This document shows, one piece after another, positions 22,428-36,300 of a stretch of 64,000 bases of DNA; position 1 is the first letter of the stretch; each line of letters opens with the position of its first letter. The notes beneath the pieces are model-generated. The model was not told the DNA's origin. It searched no databases and worked only from the letters and a program-made list of their open reading frames with translations. The DNA comes from Dendrophyllia cribrosa. Taxonomy: Eukaryota > Cnidaria > Anthozoa > Scleractinia > Dendrophylliidae. Location of the stretch: contig JAJLRJ010000005.1 of assembly GCA_024195265.1 (NCBI GenBank), positions 28,044,473 to 28,108,472 on the forward strand. Direction: 5' to 3'. The translations under genes and the position numbers were made by a program.

Positions 22428-24960
22428 TATCATCATCATCATCATCATCATCATCAGAAGCAGTAGCAGCATTAACCCGTTCCCAGGGCTTTTCAACGAG
22501 GTTGCATTATCGGTTTCGTGATGTTGCTCTTAAATTAATTACACACCCGCTGCAAAATCATTTTTCCCCAACGACACAAATCGACACGACAATTGCCTAC
22601 AAAGGTAAGCTCAAATTTGCACTTTTTTTGTTCTTAAACCATGCATAGAAACGTTGAATTTTATTTTGAATTTTATACTTCATTGAAAGTTCCCTCAAGA
22701 GCTTTTCAACTCACAATTACAATAAAATTATGAAATAAGAAAAAATATATACAAACTAGATATAGATATATATTAGTCCTTTGCACGAGGTGGTAGACTA
22801 GGCTTAAACAATTCCATTTTAGAAAGAAAAAAAATCATATTCAAACTAAGACAGGCTACAACAAAAAAATATATTTATGCTCGAGGTTACAATTTTCCCA
22901 CAATTTTCCCACAAATCCCATTTGATTTGCAGACTTAAAATAACAACATAGATAGCCCTAAGGCACAGCAGTTCTCTTTAACATTTGCACCGCGGTTAGC
23001 TAGACCGAATCTAACACGATTAGCGCTCAAAACTAGAAAACAGACTCGGGCAGCTGTTTTCCCCTTATTGGGGCTTTCCAGGGCTATCTATGTTTAAAGT
23101 TTAAAGCTTCCCCCAAAGTTTTTTTTTTATTTTTTATTTTTTTCAATTTGGTCAACTTATAATATCTATAATTTCACAGATTTTCGTTCACTCTAGAGAA
23201 CACCTCAAATGTCAAATTGTCCTATAAATAGTTGTAGGGTGCCATTAAATTTAGAGTGCTTTTAATACTACGAAAAATATATTTCGTCAACAAATTAATT
23301 CAGATGGACGGCGGGATGTCAGTCCAAAATTACCCGCTAACGTCATTCGCAAGTAGACAAACGTTAATTCTCTGCGTTCAACCTCCAAACAAACATCAAA
23401 TATTACTTCTACACAACAGCAGGAAATATCACAACTTGAGAAATCAAATTACGTCATTTACATAAGTGTATGGATATGCAGTATCTCAAAAAACGTATTT
23501 TTCTTTGAATATATTATTATTTTGGATGCGTCAGTGAAATTGTTTAGCGAGCTGGATGTGAATAAATTTATTTTGTGATGTTGTTTATGAAAGGTGGGAT
23601 TTACAAATCAACACGATAATCGATTGCACTGTAATTTGTCTTGTTGAGGTTAATATTAATTATATGAAAATTGCCACCTAATAATTTATGCATGAAAAGA
23701 AGGGATCACTTCATTAATGATAAACATTTTATGTCTGCTGAAATCAAGATCTGATTACTTAGAAGTTGTAACAGCAGCTGAAACAGCTTTAGTTGGATCG
23801 TGTTGAGGAATAGTCTTCTTACGATTTGGCTTTGGACACTTCAAAGTGGTATTCGTGTATGGTTTTCTTTACTGATGAATGGCGGATTCGCAGTACAACA
23901 CTGAATACTAAGGTAAAACGGTTATGTGAAATGACTAAAAGCGTAAATTTGTTGTTTTTAATATTTTCTACATATCTTTTTATTATAATAATCCTGGATC
24001 TATAGTAATAATTTGTCTATGCTGTTCACGTTGAAATAATGCAACATTGTGGCGATTTTTTGTTGAATAAAAAATTTTCCCGCTGCTTTAGAAGAACCTA
24101 CAAAATGGAAATTGCAAACTAATGTGTTCTTTGTTCTACATTTAACCTCAATGATCTTAAATGACTCCAACACGTTTGGATCATGTTAAGCCATATAAAA
24201 AGGGTTTTGTTTTGTATGTAAGAACGATTAGCCAAAAGTATATGTTAACTGTCGTTCACTTTGTGAGTAGAAATCTGCATTCATATTTTCCTTCTGTACA
24301 CTTAAATATCAATCACAACAAAGCTGTGACAAATTGCATCCTATCGGGAGAGAACAGAGAAAAAAATTAAAACAAAATGTCGGTGAGGCTTCAAAAGCTT
24401 CAAATTCATTAATGCTTTATTTGCAATTTCATTAATTGCGTTGATTCACGACTGCGAGAAAAAATTCATTTATTTCAAAACTATAAATTGCTGAGACAAA
24501 TTGATCAGTTACGGTAGAAAACAGAGATTCGAAATAAAACAATGAATATAGAAGGCTTTAAGAGCGTCATTTTCATTCAAGATTTTTATTTGCATGCATT
24601 ACTGCGAGAAACATTTCATTGATTTCAAAACTATATTTCAAAACAAAGGCTTTGTGCTACACGGTCATTCTTTTAACACGTTCTTTATTGCTGCCGGCAG
24701 GCAGCTTACTAATCGTGTAGATTTGAGAATTTTTCTGTCTGTCTCGGTTTTCCAAAAGTAACAATAAATTGTTTGAGAACCAATCAAGAGCGGAAGAAGA
24801 TCTCCTACGAAACCGTCGGCAGTCTCGGGAGAGCCTCGGCATCCAATCAAAACAAAGTGATGACAAGCCGACTCTAGCATGCATCTATGTACGACTTTCG
24901 CTTCGACGACGCTTTCGGCTGGTTTTCACTCAAGCGGTTTATGCTATAAATTCGACTTGG
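21262..24960. other. Stretch without a supported gene, one (ATC)n array
   Basis: A (ATC)n/(GAT)n microsatellite fills 22384-22457 and produces the poly-Ser and poly-Met frames over it. 'agatagccct' at about 22949 and 'agggctatct' at about 23091 could be the ends of a 140-bp element. The rest is AT-rich with no supported exon. Confidence 0.4.
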
Positions 24961-26497
24961 TAATGTCTAGAAGTACGCTGGAATTCAGTTGAACATAGAC
25001 AAAGGTTCTTCTCCCGGCCAACGTAGTTGCTGGATCTCTGTGGAACAAGACGCTGTGGGAGCGTATACTTGGGCGTCGTTGTATTAGGCGTATTAGAAAA
25101 TAAATGTCTTGGAAATCCGTTATTTCACGGTTTGATGATAGGGAGTATTGGGATAGTGTGAGCAGTCTAACAAAGAAGCGCGTTAACCTTCTATTAAAAA
25201 CTAAAAGACACAGCACACTTAGCGTGCGAGATCGCACGCAAATTATTAAAACAGCATGTCCACTGTGTCAAAAGACAAGAGTACTGAAAAATACAAATCG
25301 ATACATACTTTGTACTTACCGTTGAAAAAAAAGCCGAAAATCAGAGTTTCCCGATGGTTGTTATTGGTTTTTAGCTAAATCTCGTAACTAGCTGGTCTGT
25401 GTTTCCGACACTTTTGAAGTGAATGCAAATGTAGCCGCGAAGTGGCCTTTCGAAGCCATGAATCTTTCAGTTTATTTTGCCTGGTCCGGACCCGGGGTCA
25501 AAACAACTTTTCGAAGTATTCCCGCCATTGGTCAGAATCCAAATCCGGATTTTGAATCCAAAAACGGATTTTCTGGGGGTTTTTTTTGGACGAATCCTAA
25601 AAAGGATTTCGAATCCACTCTGAGGAAGGATTCGATGGATTCAATCCAAATCTGGATTTTTTGGATTTGAAATCCAAGCGTTCCATTGAAAACAGATTTG
25701 AAAAAGCGGGGTTTAGCAGTTCATTAATGGTACTCTCTATTTACCATATATGACAAATTTTGGTGAGCAAAGCAGCTCTAGTGCCATTTTTGTCCCAAAG
25801 ACCAAGAAAGGTAGGCATTTGTTTAATTTTCTTTTAAAAAGCCAATAGTTTAGACCAAATAAAAACTTTCCTCGCCCTTGTGCCGTTTTTTAACACCAGC
25901 AAATATACGAGGTTGTGTACTGGTGACTTTTTTCTTTGTGTTCTACCGTTGTTCATGTTGTCTTGCACTCTATTAGAAATGTTTTATACCTTTCGTTGCT
26001 TTGTTTTATGCACCCATGAGTTACTCAACAATAGTCAAGCATACCCCAAGCTCTGTGCAAAATCTTCATAGCGTGACTTTATTGCTGTCACATGATACAA
26101 ATCCTTTTCTGGATTTGGCGTTTCTTTGAAAACCGCAAATCCGAAGAATCCTTCACAACAAATCCGTTAAAAAATGTTAATTCCAAATAAGCTCATCATC
26201 AGGCATCCTGTTATCAACTGCGCAACGTTTTAAACATATTGATATGTACATGCATACATGCCGATATGTAATGGTGAGTGTTAGTTGTTTATTTGCAATC
26301 GCCCTTCTGTAAACAAATACCCTGGGTACCGGGTATCAGAGGGTTTCTTTCGCCGCAAAATTAGGAAACCACGTGAGGAATATATTAGCGAAGGTAAAAT
26401 GTAGTATGGGTTGATGTGAGCGTTCAATATTTACCTGTGAAGAATCCATGTGATGTCCTTGTCTGTATTACTCGCCTAGCCTTCAGCTCGAAATACA
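24961..26497. other. Stretch without a supported gene; GGATTTGAATCC-word cluster
   Basis: At about 25535-25680, and again near 26100-26170, the words 'aatccggatttt', 'gaatcc' and 'ggatttcgaatcc' recur in both orientations, as in the MITE at 21091. A decayed member of the motif-array elements is likely. No gene is recognised. Confidence 0.35.
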
Positions 26498-26890
26498 TTA
26501 AGTAGTGCTCCACATAAGAACAACGGCAAACTTCATTGTTCTGCGGTATTGGCTCTTTCCCACATAGAATATCTTTGATTTCAAGAATAGGGAAATAGCT
26601 GATAGTTCATAATTATATTTCAGTATAAAAATAAAGAAAATCCATTTGCGTCAAATAAAATTTAGGAAATGTTCTTGCTTAAATTTTGCTTCTTTGATGA
26701 AGTTCCGCAAATACAATTTCTTTTTAAAATTGCATGTTGTGCGATTGGGTCTCAAATTACTTGAAACCTTCAAAACATCAGAAAAAATACGCCTTGAACC
26801 TTAACTTTTTAGCGGTCTTTAAGTCTGGGCCAATGAGATCACTAGTTGTAACAATGAAAAAAGTTGACATTCCATCGTGCATTGCCGTTA
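26498..26890 (-). mobile_element. TTAAGTA TIR element, inverted and end-truncated copy
   Basis: Reverse-complement copy of the element at 10855-11319, starting TTAAGTAGTGCTCCACATAA. The homology ends at 'cattccatcgtgcattgccg', so the other terminus is lost. Confidence 0.6.
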
Positions 26891-27417
26891 GTAAATAATA
26901 AGAAATTTACGTACATTCCACCACCTGTTAAAGGTATAGAGCGGTCACGCGAACACACACAAAAATGGTGCCTCTTAAAACGAGGACCTTTGGACATCTT
27001 TTTAGTAGGAACAATTCCAAAAACTACTCCAGCAAGGAGAAACAATCCAATTCCTGCCATCCGTTGATCAGTGAAAACAAAAAAAAAAACAGTTCTGCAC
27101 CGAAATCGCATAGCCCAGGGAATTCACGTATTCTCGTTGGGTATTTGATGCGAGGTATTAATCGTGATATCACACTCATCGCTTCGCGATTCTTGCGATA
27201 TCGGTTTTTTCGCGTGAAACTAAACGTGGATTTTCCTCGTCAGGTAATGAATTTTCATATAGAATTTAGGCTGTAAGCTGACTTGATCCCTATATATCCT
27301 AGCCTATGCATTGCCATCCGATTGTTTTTTTTTTTACATCTGCCACTATAAAAGTTTTCCAATGGTCCTCCTTAAGAGTCACCATTACGTTTTTCACAAT
27401 CAATGTATCAAAGGTGA

Positions 27418-27825
27418 AGGTGCGGTTACACAGGGCACTTTTACCGTGCGGTAAATGACCCTTTCACCACGGGAAACTGTGAGTTAGTGAGTGTGACTGA
27501 CATTTCCCGGGGAAAATTTCTCGTGGTAAATATCCATGGATACATAAAAAAAGATCACACGAAGCGCCCATGATATTTAACGTGGTAAGTTGCAATAGTG
27601 TTTTGATGCCCGAGGTACAAGAGCCAATCACGATGCTCCGTTTGACATCAACATCAACCGCAAAGGAAAAGTGATTCACTGAATTGCGTGACATTTGTTT
27701 ACCTTGGCAAATCACAAATCGCGTGTAACTGCTGGTTAACACGGTATACTAAACCCAAGTGTGATGCACCGCGGGATGATCTACCATGGGAAATGCCATT
27801 TACCGTGGTGTGTGTAGCCGTACCT
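27418..27825. mobile_element. AGGTGCGGTTACAC MITE, uninterrupted copy
   Basis: 408 bp running from AGGTGCGGTTACACAGGGCA to 'gtgtgtgtagccgtacct'. It matches the outer parts of the split copy at 14069-17423 and so defines the empty insertion site of the foldback. Confidence 0.75.
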
Positions 27826-27949
27826 CATGTTTGTTTTTACGAAATGGGTAAATGAATGGGTTTCCACTCGGCTTTTGGCGCGAACTTGTGACGTCACAAA
27901 CTCTGTCGACATGCTACATGTAAACGTTCTCTATTATAAAGGTTACTAT

Positions 27950-29060
27950 ATCTTATAGCGGAGCTTTCGCGAGCCGAAGGCCCGCAGCGTAGCCCCATAC
28001 TCATAGAACGTAGAACTCATAGAACCTGCCCGTCATTTTTCATGGTCATGGCTAGCGGAATGTTTCGCGGCGCGTTGTGTGCCCGCCGTACGCGTTGGGC
28101 AGGGATAACTCGCGGGCGCGTATGACGTCGCAAAACATGCGCGTATGACGCCACACAACATCCAGGATCTTAGCAATTTTGAAACCAAAGCGAGGCTTTG
28201 TTTTTCGCGCGGTTACACGGCCGAATGTCACGTCAGCTGGGAACTAGACACTTTGTTTTGCTGTGTTTACTAAGCGGAGGAAACCGTTTAAATTAAAGTC
28301 GCTATTTCCCTGAATTTTTCGCGGTTTGGTACTCAAGACAGGGATACTAATTAAGGGTTACTCAGAAGTCGCTGTAGTGGAAAAAGAAGAGCTTTCAGGA
28401 ATAAAATCTTGCTTCGAGGAACTTCATACGTTTTTATCAATGAGGGGAGATGTTTGTTTTTATTACGGATTTCAGAACCAAAGAAGCGGAGATTTAAAGA
28501 ATTTCCAAGCAAGCGAGGGACTTAAAGGTTAAACAGATTACATTTTTCGATGGGAATTTATGTTGATATCAATCTGTGATTGACTTTTTCTTTGTGTTGA
28601 ATTGTTTATAAAACATGCTTAAATTCAGTTGTATCGATTTCTTGAATTTTCGAAGGCAGCTCGAACTCGATGCGCTATAATTGATACGCGTTTTGCTTTT
28701 AAACATAAACTAATGGAGATTTGAATACAATTTTTCAAAAGAAGATTGTGTTGTCCATTTTTATGTGTTTGTTGATTCATTGCATAGATTGAAAAGCGAT
28801 TTTATGTAAACAAAACAAGACTTGGATATAGTTCTATCTTCACTCGCGTCGCCTTATGCAAATATGTTTGTGTATTTTTGCAATTTTGATTTCCAAATCA
28901 GTTTATCGGGCAATTTTCGACAAGCAACAAGTAGTCGTGAACTTTTGTATGGTCTAAATGTACTGTGTAGACGGTCGCGTAATACTGATTTTGAGAATCG
29001 CTAAAATTGAAAAATAGCCCGGTTGTCAATCTTAATTCTTGTGCTTCCGACCTTTCACCC
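27950..29060 (+). repeat. ~1.1-kb dispersed repeat, copy 1
   Basis: Matches, in opposite orientation, 51640-52200 plus 48530-49200. A frame at 28326-28532 (KEELSGIKSCFEELHTFL) is partly conserved in copy 2 at 51664-51849, but the copies differ by indels. The repeat ends near 'cttccgacctttcaccc' and 'gctgttaggct'. It is probably a mobile element of unassigned class. Confidence 0.55.
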
Positions 29061-29154
29061 TAGTTAAGTTTCAACTTAGTTAAGCTTGTTCAGAAAGCGA
29101 CGCTGTTAGGCTCAGGCTCAGGCTTAGCAACAACTTAATTTACAAATTTAAGGA

Positions 29155-29285
29155 GTTTTAAACGCTTCGTTTCGGTCGTTTCTTTCGTTTCGGTTGTTTC
29201 GGCGATTTCGTTTCGTTTCGGCCGTTTCGGCGGTTTTACTTGTTTCGGTGATTTCCTTTCGTTTCGGTGGTTTCGCTTTCGAGCA
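29155..29285. repeat. TTTCG-word array
   Basis: 'gtttcgg', 'gtttcggcg' and 'tttcgtttcggc' recur about 18 times. It has the same style as the end arrays of the MITEs at 6579 and 47955, but no mirrored partner is visible, so it may be one surviving end. Confidence 0.6.
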
Positions 29286-29691
29286 CGGCCTTGAACTGCA
29301 AAAAAAATATCGTGCAAAACAAAAACCCCAGAAAAAAAATTCCTGCAAAGCTTTATATTTTTAGAACAATATTTTACATCCAGGAGCAGATAGTCAGAAC
29401 ACAAATAAATCACACTGACGTTGTAGAATGTTAGCGACTTATGAGCGCTTGAGGAGGATCAAATGTTCTATCTTTTTATTGGCTTGTTTAGTTTAGCCAA
29501 TAACAATGGTTTATTTTTGACCCGACGTGTGTTTCTTTGTAGACTTTTTAGCTGATTTCATAAGCATGTAAGATATTTTCTGACACAAGGAATGGCTCTT
29601 TTATAGTTGTACAGTGGCATTGTAGGTACATGTATATCTCAATGGATGAGAAATACTTTGTTTTTGTGTTGTACAACAAGTTTGTAATTGC

Positions 29692-30535
29692 AAGGGCGGC
29701 GCTACCGATGGGGCAGGTGGGGCATTTGCCCCACCAACTTTCGACAGCTCAAAATGGCGGCGGGCGGAGATGAATAGTGTAGCAACATCCTTTGACCAGA
29801 TCTGATGGCGGGGCGCTTTAATGCATTAGAGATTGCAAAATAAATACTCCGTTAATTAATCAAAAGCCTACAATTTTAGCATCGGAGATATTGTGACTGA
29901 CTTTAGACTGGAGATTGGATATTGTGAACCAAGCATTTCAATACCCCTTGAGTTACTCGGACGTCAGCTATCGGACTCCAGCTACCGACAAATCCATCAA
30001 ACAAATCCATCAATGCTGTGAGTTAGCGCTCGGCCTCTGCCCTAAGAAGGCTCAAGACATATCTACGAACAAACTATATCACAAGAAAGATTAAATCATT
30101 GCATTATCCAGACATTGCATTAACTGACAAATTGAACATGGCTGATATTGGAAATCAGTTTCTTTCTGCCTCCAATGACAGAGAAAATCGCTTTGGAAAA
30201 TTCGTTTCCAAAGCCTTCCCATACTGAAAAGAATTGGCAGAGAATATTCGAGTGACAGTCGAATTTACTTTGAACAAACAACCAAAATGGAGTTACACCC
30301 AAGTTTCAGAAAGTGTTTCGTGTACATGTACTTTTCATGAGAATTAAACTGAATTCAAAGCTGGCTTTGGAAACTGTTTCTCCGGTCTCAGGAACGCTGG
30401 AAATAGCATTTCAGAGAGTTTCATTTCAATAATTTCGCGGGGGAGCATGCCCCCCGACCCCCCTAGAAGCTCGCGCCTTCGGCGCTCGGCACAGGAGATT
30501 CGCCCCATCAACATTATATTTCCGGCGCCGCCCCT
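29692..30535. mobile_element. hAT-like remnant, AGGGCGGCGC ends, 8-bp target duplication
   Basis: The ends 'aagggcggcgct' and 'ggcgccgcccct' are imperfect inverted repeats. GTAATTGC (29684-29691) and GTAATTGT (30536-30543) flank them, an 8-bp duplication with one mismatch, as made by hAT elements. The interior has lost any transposase. Confidence 0.6.
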
Positions 30536-30725
30536 GTAATTGTAAGATGGTTGGGTGTGCTACGATGGGCTGTGGAAGCGACATCAACAGGGGGCTGGTG
30601 TAAAGAACATTGTAGGGACAGTTACAACACCGCGGCCAGGCCTCATGCTATTAAGCTGCTGTTACATCAGATCTGACTTGCTATAGTATTCCTGTCTATA
30701 GTATGGCCTTTCTAGTATTCCTAAC

Positions 30726-31060
30726 ACGGGTTGAAATTATAATAACAATAAGTATTGAAAATCACGCGAAAAGCAACAAAACCTTTGGACTTGTTCTTCG
30801 TGCAATTTTCTATGCCTATTGTTATTATAATTTCAACCGGTGAGGTATGTTTGAGTTTTTGACGTCACTTTCTCCCATTCGCAACCAAGCCTTGGAACAA
30901 GGTTGATTAATGGCGGCCGTAAATTCTCGGAAATAAATGTTAAAATAAAATGACTTCTGATGTTCGTAATGGATTGAAATTTGGCAAGATGAGTAAGAAA
31001 GTCTACTAGTATACGAAAATGTAAAAAAATGAAAATCAAAAACTTGATCACAGGGGCACT
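30726..31060. mobile_element. AGTGCCCC foldback, left end missing
   Basis: Matches the right two thirds of the foldback at 19581-20134 ('ggcggccgtaaattctcgga', 'caggggcact') and ends at TTAA 31061-31064. The outer left arm is absent. Confidence 0.7.
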
Positions 31061-31082
31061 TTAAGACAACCTCTGACATAAC

Positions 31083-31400
31083 TTGAAGATTTTTGGCAAA
31101 GGGATTTTAAATGGAAAGGTAACCGTTGCCTACGTTAAACACTTTTTCAATTTACCTAAGGACATGGCGTCATGTGATGCGCTTGGATATGATAAGTGGC
31201 CTACTTTCTTTTTATACTATAAGTTAGATATTTTTAAGCTCTTTTATAAAGCACACAATGATGGCCTACCTGAATTGTTATCCCACAGGTAGCCCAAGCT
31301 TAGTATGTGATGGTTCTTTGTTATTACGCGACGAACGATTTAGAGACTTTGTATGGGAAATTTATTCTAGTTTTAAATATGCTAAAATAAAGCGTTAATG
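31083..31400 (+). mobile_element. LINE reverse-transcriptase C-terminal fragment, frameshifted
   Basis: The frame 31083-31292 contains GYDKWPTFFLYYKLDIFKLF and HNDGLPELL, the pattern near the end of many metazoan non-LTR polyproteins. After a stop the reading resumes in another frame with SPSLVCDGSLLLRDERFRDF and ends at TAA near 31398. It is 5'-truncated and inactive. Confidence 0.6.
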
Positions 31401-32392
31401 TAGAAAAAAACTTCACTTACCTCAACATTGTGTTTTCGTTGTGTCTTTTATGCAATTTGGGCGCAAATGATGTCCATTTTAGACGGTTTTTTGGCCAACG
31501 AGTTTTTGCCATGTCGTTAATTGGTTGTCGTTACCACTCATAAAGCGAAGCAAGGCCGATGACTCCCGGAGTAGTAGTAAACACCGGGTTCTAGGTCACC
31601 CTCCATTTCCATCCCCATTTCAAATCCCCCATCCCATCCAAATTCCCAAGGTCACCATTTATCAACGCTGGAACACAAGCACAACCTCTAAAAACCTGCT
31701 GAAATCAAGCGGAATCAAAATTAAAAACCAAAAACCATTTTCAAACTTGCTAAAGCCCAGCGCAATTTTTCCTGCTAGCTCAAGGCAGAAACAAAATGAC
31801 ATAATCTTTGATTTTTCAAATCTTTATGCCCCCAAGCAAGAGTGCTCACCCCATATTCGCAGATATATCTCCTGTCATCATCTGCGCTCAAAGCGATCTT
31901 GTTGACTGTCTCTGAGAAGATCTCATGCTTATGGCTTCTGATCACATTCATTTTTCTCATTTGCTTAATTTTAGTGAATAAACAGTTTTTATAATCTTCA
32001 TGCGAAATTTTCTTTTTGACCACAGCCTTTGTTATTCCTTTGCACTTTTTATTCTCTTGACCATCAAACATCTTATAACTGTATAATTTGGATCTAAACC
32101 CAACAAATTTTTACCCCTGGGTGTGTTGTGTCATTGTATGATATTTTAGAGCCGTATTTTTAAAGTATTTTTGACTGAATGTGAATTCGGCCGCTAATTT
32201 GTTAGTGTACCTAATATTTATGTAATTAAAGATCGTCAAGCTTCAAAATTTCGCCCATTTCGTCGCTCTATTTGGCTTTCTTTACGTCATCTGTGATGCT
32301 CTTCGATTTTGTCTCTGTCACTTCTATCGTAACTGTTTGCCGTTATATCCTGCTGCTATCTCAGCGGTTATTATTGGATCCAAGCCATACGC
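31400..32392. other. Stretch without a supported gene
   Basis: A 126-aa plus frame (31525-31905) and a 98-aa minus frame (31775-32071) overlap. The minus frame (KKISHEDYKNCLFTKIKQMR) has the Lys/Glu-rich look of retroelement-type coding sequence and may be a decayed fragment. No identification is possible. Confidence 0.3.
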
Positions 32393-33376
32393 CCGGCGGT
32401 ATCAATCAATGAAAATCAATAATCAATAATGATCAATAATAATCAATTGATTGATATTGGAAATCGCGAAGCCCCAAATTTGAGTGAGTTTCGATTTTCA
32501 TTGATTATTATCGACTACTATTGGTTGATATTGATTATCATTGATTAATATTGATTATCATTGACTAGTCAAATCTCGGTTTTCTTTTCAATAAAACACA
32601 TCATGAATTGACAAATGATTTTAAAAAGTTTATTTGTTCTCATATATATTATAACTAAACATATCTTTTAATTTTAGCATCCTTGAGATTGCTTTCTACT
32701 AAGAACATACTAATTAGCTAAAACAAGTGATGGTCTCAGGGACATTTTAACCTCCACCGCGTCGCCATCGTCCCTTAGGACCATCTTCTGGAGGTCCTGT
32801 GACAATTCTGTAAAACATATTAAGAAATAATAAATTTCGATTATTTATTTCCCTGGGTTTCTTAACTTTCCTGAAAAACTTAGGACAAACAAGCTTTGAT
32901 TGAAGATGGCCGAACTGCCCCTGATCACTGGTAACTTGAACGCATTCCCACGTTCTCCTCTCTTCTTGGATGTCAAAAACGTTTCTGCAACATTCACATC
33001 AAAAGGACATTCGCGGTAGCCTTTAACGACACAGAATATCGATAGTTCCACGAGATCTAAATTGGTTCGACATTATGGACGTTTTATCGCGGACGTTTTT
33101 ATCCAACCCAAGTGCGTGTGCAATCGGATTACCACAGCGTGCAAAATTCGTCAGGTATATGACGCGTGACGTACATACGCCGTAAAAGCTCAGACAAGTT
33201 TTACTGTTGCATAACCAGTTATTGATTATCTATAAAAATCAATAATAATCAATAAAATTAAGACGTGTCGGTGAGTGAGTTTCGATTTCTATTGATTGGT
33301 TGAACCAATCAATATCAATCAATTTATTATTATTGATTATATTGATTGCAATCAATGATTGATTTTCATTGATTGG
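32393..33376. mobile_element. TIR element with ATTGATT-array ends
   Basis: The left zone (to about 32575) and right zone (from about 33215) are arrays of 'atcaat' and 'attgatt' words. The outermost parts are mirrored: 'tcaatcaatgaaaatcaat' left and 'attgattttcattgattgg' right. The middle 600 bp is AT-rich without a supported frame. Confidence 0.55.
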
Positions 33377-36300
33377 CGAAAATATTAAAAAAGTCACAAA
33401 TCTTACAGACTTATATTTAAAAGTTTTACCTAAACCTTATTGGAGTCTTTTCGTTATTACAACACTTTTGTGAATTTCCTAATCTGCTGACTTCAAGGGA
33501 AATAAATTTTACCGCAGAGTTATTAAATGCAATAGTATGTGACAATCTCGGGTACAGCAGTCAAGCGAACACTTTGATACCGGTTTTGCCACTGTGTTTA
33601 TTTTTGGTTTTGAATAGATAAATAAAATATTGAACTGCAGCGATCAAATTATATTAAAATTTTCGATCGACAAATAATTATAGGAAGCGGAGGAGGGTAG
33701 TTAAGTCGTAACACGGTCCAATAGCTTTGCATCTCTTTGCACTTTACCAATTTCGTTTTTTCGGTTGTAGTAATTTTGAATAAAGTCAGCCATACTCTAG
33801 GCCTTGGCTTCAAAGGAATTTGACAGATCCACAAATAGAGAAATAGTAAAAATGTGATTTCCTTGTTGTTCTCTCTCATCAATACTTGAATTAATTGCGA
33901 AGAGATATGAATAAGATAAAATTAAATTTAATAACCAACATCTTTAGCCTTGTTGCAATTACAGCAGCGATAAAAGCTTCCTCAATATGAGTTATTAAAA
34001 AGAAAACATCACTGCTCTGTTTACTTTGAGCTTAAATTGAAGGATTTTTTTTTCTTTTACTTCGAAACTTTTTTTCGGGACTTGGGAATAGTTTACTTAA
34101 CAAGGAAATGTTTTCTTGAAATATTCGGCACTGTTACGTCAGAGCAGTTCTTTTTTTTCATCAGACGCTAGTTATGGGAATGCAAAACGATTTAGATGGT
34201 TGACACAGCAACACTTAAATGCTCAAGAACCGGTTAATGAAGGAGCAAAAAGAATGAAAAGCTGTCGCTCTTTCCTTTCTTAGTTTAATCCCTTTAAGAT
34301 TTTTCTGACAAAATTCATAAAGTTGTTTAATCCAGGCCTCATTTCCATAAGGTTAAAATGAAGCTGTCAACTAATCGCATGCATACGTATTTGCCTCAGC
34401 AATAATTAAAACTCTTGAAATGGTTTGTAGTTTTGAGGCTTCGATGTAATCAGTCATACGCTGAATACTTGGAAGATTAAATTAATACCATCTTGATTTG
34501 ATTTGGACCGCGGTTTCACGAACGGACATTGCAAAAGACAACTAGGCAAGTACTTGAAATTCGCGAGCGCTAACAGACTTTTGTGAATTGAACGCTCTGT
34601 GGTGGAAGTTAAAATTTAAGAACTTTACTGCTTCTTGAAAAGGTGAGTGTATCTACTGAGTGTTTTAAACCGCAAAATATCTTAGCATTTGAGGCTTTAT
34701 CAAAAAAACACTTTCGAATTAGTTTCGAAATATGTCACTGCTTTTTCTTAACGTTGTGTAATGGATTCGCGCGGTCTATAACCCACCGTGCTGTGCAACA
34801 CAGTAGGATTTTAAGTCAGTTATTTCCTGAATATACGGGTGGTAAATATAATTGGTCTGCGATAAAGTTCACTTTGCTCTTCCTTGATGTTTTATTAATT
34901 GTTATTCTTGAACGAACAAATATCTCTCACTTATCTAACCATATTTCAAGCATTCCATTTTCTTGAAAGTGTTCGTATACAATCGGGATAAAAACGTTGA
35001 ACAGTTCGGGCTTTCTCTAGCTTCCTTTGTGTTAAAATGTTACACCGTAAATGTCATAATTCTTTAGATGTTTATATTTTATTTATATTAAAATATGCAA
35101 GAAATCAAATGTTATGTCACTGATAACTTCATGCTTCGAAGATTTTTCTTCCCAACAACTTTACGGTCTTTTTTTCATACACTGAGAACTAACAAGTGAA
35201 GTACAAGAAACTATTATCACTTTCTTGTAACTTAATGACGGGAATAAACATGTACACAAAGCAACGTTTACATTTGGTCAGAAGCCGTGAGTCTACAGTG
35301 TAACTATTAAAATCGCGCAAATTATATTCATTTATTTAATTTTCGAATTTCTTTGGTAACGATTTTATATGTAGAAAACTATAAAATAATGGAATTGTGT
35401 TATTTCTGTGCGCGTTTTATCTTTATGGTCAGAATTTGTCCAAGAGTATTTGAAATCTTAATCTTTCCAATCGGGCTCCGCGCTGGATTTGCATAAACTC
35501 AGTACTGGGAACGGGAAATGAAGTTGATTTGGTAATAAACCTAGGACGGAAATTTGCTCTGTAACGTGTTTTGGTATTAATTTGCAAACCACTGTTTGAA
35601 TTGTAGATTAATAAAATACATTTCCATTGAGTTTGTATCTTAAAGTACAAACTCTGATTTAACCATGCGATTAAGTCATTTTTAATTAAAAAGTTCACTT
35701 GAAATTCTGTCTTATGTTCTTTGAACTTGTTTTAAAATAAGTATTAAAGAGGAAAAAAATGTAGTTACACTTAAATAAATATCTTATTGTATTTTAATAA
35801 CTTAAAAACTTTGCCGGAACCCTCAGCTAGCTAAAACGTCTCATGTTTTAGAGCATTTGCAAATGCGTCAAACTGGAATAGCGTCTAGTTACCCAATAGT
35901 GCATTAACTCAGAAAAGGCTATTAAACTGAGCAAAAAAAAAAAAAAACATTGACGTAGTATTCAGTTACTTTTCTATTAATTTGCTTTATGTCAAGACGT
36001 TTTAAAATCAAATATTACACCTACTGATTTACGTTAGAATTTTTCTGGTATTGTATTCTTCCCACAATAGCCTTTGGGAAACTTTGTCTTCATACTATAT
36101 AATTATATATATCTCCCTGTTTAAGGTTCTTTGAACACATTTAGCTTAGAGTATAAATTATTTATTTCATATAACAACCATCAACGTAAGTGCACTGTTT
36201 CTTGTTAAAAAAGTGATTGCACTGGTTCCTCAATGGAACATTAAGACGATTAGTTTATTGGAATTTCTTCAAAGAAAATAGGAGTTTACGCGAGCCACAT

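Noticed and set aside
22188..22648. Frames with poly-Ser and poly-Met tracts
   Set aside because: They lie over an (ATC)n microsatellite and have no conserved flanks.
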